From CAYTTR01 sp964440805 (lineage in GTDB: Bacteria; Acidobacteriota; Aminicenantia; Aminicenantales; Aminicenantaceae): 8,076 nucleotides of DNA. The translations under genes and the position numbers were made by a program. Shown here piece by piece: positions 6,085 through 8,076 of this stretch (position 1 is the stretch's first letter; each line of letters begins with the position of its first letter). The stretch spans positions 1-8,076 of the forward strand of contig CAYTTR010000059.1 of NCBI GenBank assembly GCA_964440805.1, written 5' to 3'. Below the pieces are notes generated by a model. The model made no database searches. It had not been told where the DNA came from and worked only from the letters and a program-made list of their open reading frames with translations.

Positions 6085-6600
6085 TTATGGGCTGGCTAAA
6101 GTAAAGACCAGTTCGGTTTCATAATTTCCAGGGGCCTGTGGGTCATTGTAGTACTTGAAAATAAAGGTTCCTGTATAAAGACCGAATCCGGTCCATGTAA
6201 CGATATTCGCGTCCGAGGTAGTTAATGGCCATGGGCCTCCAGCGAAATCATCCGTACCAGTCCAACGGATGTGATCATCTACAGTTATAGTATCACTTCC
6301 TGAAACTAAATCACCAGTAGCACGAGCTTGAAGTCTTACATCTTGGGTACTTGGTACGAAGGCCAACGCCAAAATATCATAGGGGTTGTTCTCAGCATCA
6401 ATCCATTCCGGCTCAGTCTTAGGAGTAGTCCAGGGGAAATTAATGTTAGATGATTCGAACCATAGCCACAAATATTCCTCAATCTCAACATTGATAGTTA
6501 CATCTACCGGATTGCCGTCCACTTGAGCCCAGAGCTGGCTTCCGGCAAGAGCAATGGTCAGGAATGCAGCCATTGCCGTTCCTTTAATAAGTTTTTTCAT
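6085..6600 (-). CDS. Exported pilin-like subunit D, candidate major subunit
   Basis: 171 residues from the ATG at 6600. This start has a near-perfect ribosome site (GGGAGGT, 6611-6605, four bases before the ATG) and begins directly with a signal peptide MKKLIKGTAMAAFL..., cleaved near QLWA/Q (residue 25). An in-frame ATG 17 codons upstream would add a charged leader and lacks such a site. The mature protein opens with an alternating strand (VDVTINVEIEEYLWLWF) that could serve as donor strand. It then shows DAENNPYDI, TGDLVSG...ITVDDHIRW, WTGFGLYTGTFIFKYYNDPQAPGNY and a C terminus GNYETELVFTLASP with Gly 14 from the end. KYYNDPQAPG is nearly the YYLNDPQPPG of subunit C. No Cys in the mature protein. 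Its own sigma-54-type promoter, strong ribosome site and following hairpin suggest high, switchable expression, as for a main shaft subunit (inference). Confidence 0.8.
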   Translation of the reverse strand: MKKLIKGTAMAAFLTIALAGSQLWAQVDGNPVDVTINVEIEEYLWLWFESSNINFPWTTPKTEPEWIDAENNPYDILALAFVPSTQDVRLQARATGDLVSGSDTITVDDHIRWTGTDDFAGGPWPLTTSDANIVTWTGFGLYTGTFIFKYYNDPQAPGNYETELVFTLASP

Positions 6601-6725
6601 TTGTACCTCCCTGTTTTTTCTAATTTGATTATGGAGATTTGCTCCCATCAAATTTTCAGTTTTATACTAAAAAAAACTAATTTCAGTCAAATTATTTCCT
6701 CTATCATAATTTTCAGGTTATATTA

Positions 6726-6743
6726 ATGCAAAAATTATGCCAA
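6726..6743 (-). promoter_or_regulatory. Predicted sigma-54 (-24/-12) promoter of subunit D
   Basis: Minus strand TTGGCATAATTTTTGCAT: the GG and GC dinucleotides are 12 bases apart, exactly as in the TGGCAC-N5-TTGCA consensus, with only the C after TGGCA and the base next to it off. Predicted start of transcription is near 6716, giving a leader of about 115 nt. The same architecture at subunit E raises confidence. It would need RpoN and an enhancer-binding activator. Confidence 0.68.
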
Positions 6744-6804
6744 TTGGTAAGATACTGATAATAAAAAAGTTAAAAAATAGCAGGGCAGAAAACATAGGGC
6801 CAAA

Positions 6805-6842
6805 AGTGACAATAATTGTTAAAATTAACAATAATTGTCACT
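6805..6842. promoter_or_regulatory. Perfect 38-bp palindrome, candidate activator (enhancer) site for subunit D
   Basis: AGTGACAATAATTGTTAA, two central bases, then its exact reverse complement. Each arm also contains the smaller palindrome ACAATAATTGT, so the site is a pair of dyads. It lies about 90-125 bp upstream of the predicted sigma-54 start site of subunit D, the usual place for enhancer-binding proteins. It could instead be a transcript hairpin after subunit E or a terminal repeat of a small element. I do not recognise a known operator. Confidence 0.55.
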
Positions 6843-6951
6843 AAATCATTCTGGCAGGATCGCCACCTGCAGCAAATAAACTCCGTAAAGTGAAAGATGG
6901 GAAAAGTAAAGTATTAAAGAACTTAAAAAGTAATGTTTTTCATCTTAAACC

Positions 6952-7005
6952 CAACCAGCCAAATAAACTAAATGAACTAAATAAACCAGATAAACTGATT
7001 AAATG
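6952..7005. repeat. Diverged 9-bp tandem array
   Basis: About six units near AAATAAACT (CAACCAGCC, AAATAAACT, AAATGAACT, AAATAAACC, AGATAAACT, GATTAAATG). These are diverged copies of the AAACAGACT unit seen at 7983 and, in the opposite orientation, at 2871 and 5596. It lies just after the stop of subunit E. A 141-codon plus-strand frame over this region (6890-7315) is incidental. Confidence 0.7.
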
Positions 7006-7031
7006 CCGGTTGTTTTTTATGTCGACTATTT

Positions 7032-7601
7032 TTATGGTATGGCCAGGCTGTAAGTTACAGTCTGACTGTAATTTCCGTAGCGATCAGGGGATTTTAAAAA
7101 ATAATAGTTTACTGTTCCTTGAAACATCCCCGGGCCGATCCAGGCGGCCATTATTTGCGGCGATTCTTTGGCTAAAAGTCCGTTCCGGAAGCCTTGACCG
7201 GAAGCTTCCCAGCCCACATTGGAGATGGGGAAGGTATTTCCCCGGCTGTCAGTCATGTCACCATGGGCTTGAATTCGAAGTTGAACCATCTGATCCTGGG
7301 GGACACATAGAATAGCCCTAATATGAACCGGATTGTCTTCCATTCTAAGAACAGTGGTCACCTGAGCGCCTGACTGTCCGGAGTTCATTAGCTTTTGATA
7401 AGGTGTTGAAACCTCGAGCATCATAAATTCCTTGATTTCAACCGCAACTCGAATGCTCTGTTGGTCAGAAAAAGCATAAACATGAAGAGAAACACTCATT
7501 GCTATGATTAATGCTACTAATATAGATAAGATCACTGGTATTAATCTACCAGTGCTTCTAAATTTGCTAGAGAAAGTTGTATTCACTAAATTCATAATCA
7601 T
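7032..7601 (-). CDS. Exported pilin-like subunit E
   Basis: 189 residues. An n-region of about 20 residues precedes a long hydrophobic core (LIPVILSILVALIIAMSVSL), with likely cleavage VYA/F at residue 43. An AGAGGA site lies 13 bases before the ATG at 7601; the in-frame ATG at 7595 is less well placed. The mature protein starts with an alternating strand (SIRVAVEIKEFMMLEVS) and carries the family motifs: MEDNPVHIRA, AHGDMTD...FPISNVGW, ESPQIMAAWIGPGMFQGTVNYYFL and a C terminus GNYSQTVTYSLAIP with Gly 14 from the end. One Cys only, so no internal disulfide. It has its own sigma-54-type promoter and a structured leader. A second main-type subunit, or an alternative to D, is the best reading. 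I cannot assign it to a named pilin family. Confidence 0.76.
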   Translation of the reverse strand: MIMNLVNTTFSSKFRSTGRLIPVILSILVALIIAMSVSLHVYAFSDQQSIRVAVEIKEFMMLEVSTPYQKLMNSGQSGAQVTTVLRMEDNPVHIRAILCVPQDQMVQLRIQAHGDMTDSRGNTFPISNVGWEASGQGFRNGLLAKESPQIMAAWIGPGMFQGTVNYYFLKSPDRYGNYSQTVTYSLAIP

Positions 7602-7676
7602 TTTCTATTTATATTCCTCTTTATTGATGCCGTGAGTTAATATTTGTTTTTAGGCGAGTACCGAAGAATCCTCTAA

Positions 7677-7739
7677 ATTACTTTCTTGAGTAATCTTCTT
7701 GCCGGAAGCCGCTCCCGGCTCAAGAAAGCGGCAATCCGG
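7677..7739 (-). promoter_or_regulatory. Structured leader of subunit E with mutually exclusive hairpins
   Basis: Between the predicted transcription start (near 7758) and the ATG lie overlapping inverted repeats: CCGGA (7702-7706) with TCCGG (7735-7739) enclosing GCCGCT (7708-7713) with AGCGGC (7727-7732); CTTTCTTGAG (7681-7690) with CTCAAGAAAG (7719-7728); and ATTACT (7677-7682) with AGTAAT (7689-7694). The second pairing cannot form together with either of the others, as expected of a switching leader. I do not recognise a known riboswitch class; in particular the c-di-GMP-I core words are absent. Confidence 0.4.
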
Positions 7740-7768
7740 TAAATGTAGCTATCAACACCCTCTATGTA

Positions 7769-7784
7769 TGCAACTTTAGTGCCA
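7769..7784 (-). promoter_or_regulatory. Predicted sigma-54 (-24/-12) promoter of subunit E
   Basis: Minus strand TGGCACTAAAGTTGCA matches TGGCAC-N5-TTGCA at every defined position with exact spacing. Predicted start of transcription is near 7758, giving a leader of about 157 nt. It is the best promoter match in the window. Confidence 0.75.
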
Positions 7785-7858
7785 TATTTTTAATAATTTC
7801 TAACTTGTAGATAATAATATAATTAACAGTATCAGAACTCGGCCTTTACATAAGACAG

Positions 7859-7951
7859 AGTGTCCGGATATGAAACATAGGAAAGGTTAAAAAGATGTTA
7901 ACTTATTTAATATAAATAATATAATGAAGTTAATTGAGGAAAGTGTCCGGA
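7859..7951. repeat. Short repeats upstream of the subunit E promoter
   Basis: A 10-bp direct repeat AGTGTCCGGA occurs at 7859-7868 and 7942-7951. Between the copies are a TTAACTT/AAGTTAA inverted pair (7898-7904, 7927-7933) and a TTATTTA-ATA-TAAATAA hairpin (7903-7919). They lie about 100-195 bp upstream of the predicted start site. They may be activator sites for the sigma-54 promoter, but the region is AT-rich and chance is a real alternative. Confidence 0.3.
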
Positions 7952-7982
7952 AGCGATACAGTTAGAAAGCAAAGACTCCCTC

Positions 7983-8076
7983 AATCCAACCAAACAGACT
8001 GAACAGACCAAACAGACTAAACAGACCAAATAGACTGAACAGACCAAACAGACTGAACAGACCAAACAGACTGAAC
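7983..8076. repeat. 9-bp tandem array (18-bp dimers) running off the window end
   Basis: Units AAACAGACT and GAACAGACC (with AAACAGACC and AAATAGACT variants) repeat without gaps from 7992 to the last base, after a weaker unit at 7983. The last copies are perfect 18-bp dimers, so this part is the youngest. It is the reverse complement of the GTCTGTTTG family at 2871 and 5596. Its true length is unknown because the window ends inside it. Confidence 0.92.

Noticed and set aside
6601..6651. Start of subunit D at the upstream ATG (6651)
   Set aside because: The ATG at 6600 has a near-perfect ribosome site at good spacing and begins directly with a normal signal peptide; the longer form would add a polar leader.
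6890..7315. A 141-codon plus-strand frame
   Set aside because: Its first part is the diverged 9-bp array and its second part is antisense to subunit E, which has a signal peptide and the family motifs.
7602..7758. A c-di-GMP riboswitch in the subunit E leader
   Set aside because: Such switches often control pilin genes, but the conserved core words are absent from this leader.
2871..8076. CRISPR arrays
   Set aside because: The repeats are contiguous 9-bp units without spacers, and no cas gene is present.

Overview
The window reads as accessory chromosome of a diderm (Gram-negative-type) bacterium. Every supported protein gene lies on the minus strand. All but one of the products carry an export signal, and one is a large outer-membrane-barrel-like protein. 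Gene spacing, Shine-Dalgarno sites and two sigma-54-type promoters are ordinary bacterial features. The intergenic DNA is full of 9-bp tandem repeats and degenerate dispersed repeats. I cannot place the species from the sequence alone; an uncultured, repeat-rich lineage is likely.

The main content is what looks like a divergent chaperone-usher-type surface-fibre locus. Reading in the direction of transcription (right to left) it holds: exported beta-sandwich subunit E (7032-7601); a related subunit D (6085-6600); a PapD-like periplasmic chaperone (4743-5537); subunits C, B and A (4192-4728, 3695-4195, 3236-3694) in a tight, translationally coupled run; a large usher-like outer-membrane protein with two C-terminal SdrD-B-like domains (619-3156); and a CheD-family glutamine deamidase (58-579). 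The five subunits differ widely but share an A-x-E/D-N motif, a G-D-L...I-P...W motif and a C-terminal strand that always has Gly exactly 14 residues from the end. That is the spacing known from chaperone-usher pilins. None of the five is close enough to a named pilin for me to give a gene symbol.

Regulation appears split. E and D each follow a well-spaced -24/-12 (sigma-54) promoter and have leaders of about 155 and 115 nt. D also has a perfect 38-bp palindrome about 90-125 bp upstream of its predicted start site, where enhancer-binding activators sit. The chaperone-CBA-usher block has a plausible sigma-70 promoter whose -35 box is formed by the edge of a 9-bp repeat array. E and D may therefore be inducible main-shaft subunits, with the assembly genes and minor subunits expressed at a base level (inference).

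The usher-like gene has an odd 5' end. A strong Shine-Dalgarno site and an ATG with six codons (MNTKRQ) lie 24 nt after subunit A. They are separated by about 325 bp of repeat DNA from the hydrophobic core of the signal peptide. Joining the two halves gives a normal signal peptide, so a repeat element seems to have inserted into, or expanded within, the start of this gene. The 9-bp array keeps the downstream frame open, which makes the gene look 95 codons longer than it should be.

Gene-free stretches: 5538-6084 holds a promoter, two arrays, a dispersed-repeat remnant and a GC-rich hairpin. 6601-7031 holds the D promoter, the palindrome and an array. 7602-8076 holds the E leader and promoter, short repeats and an array that runs off the window end.
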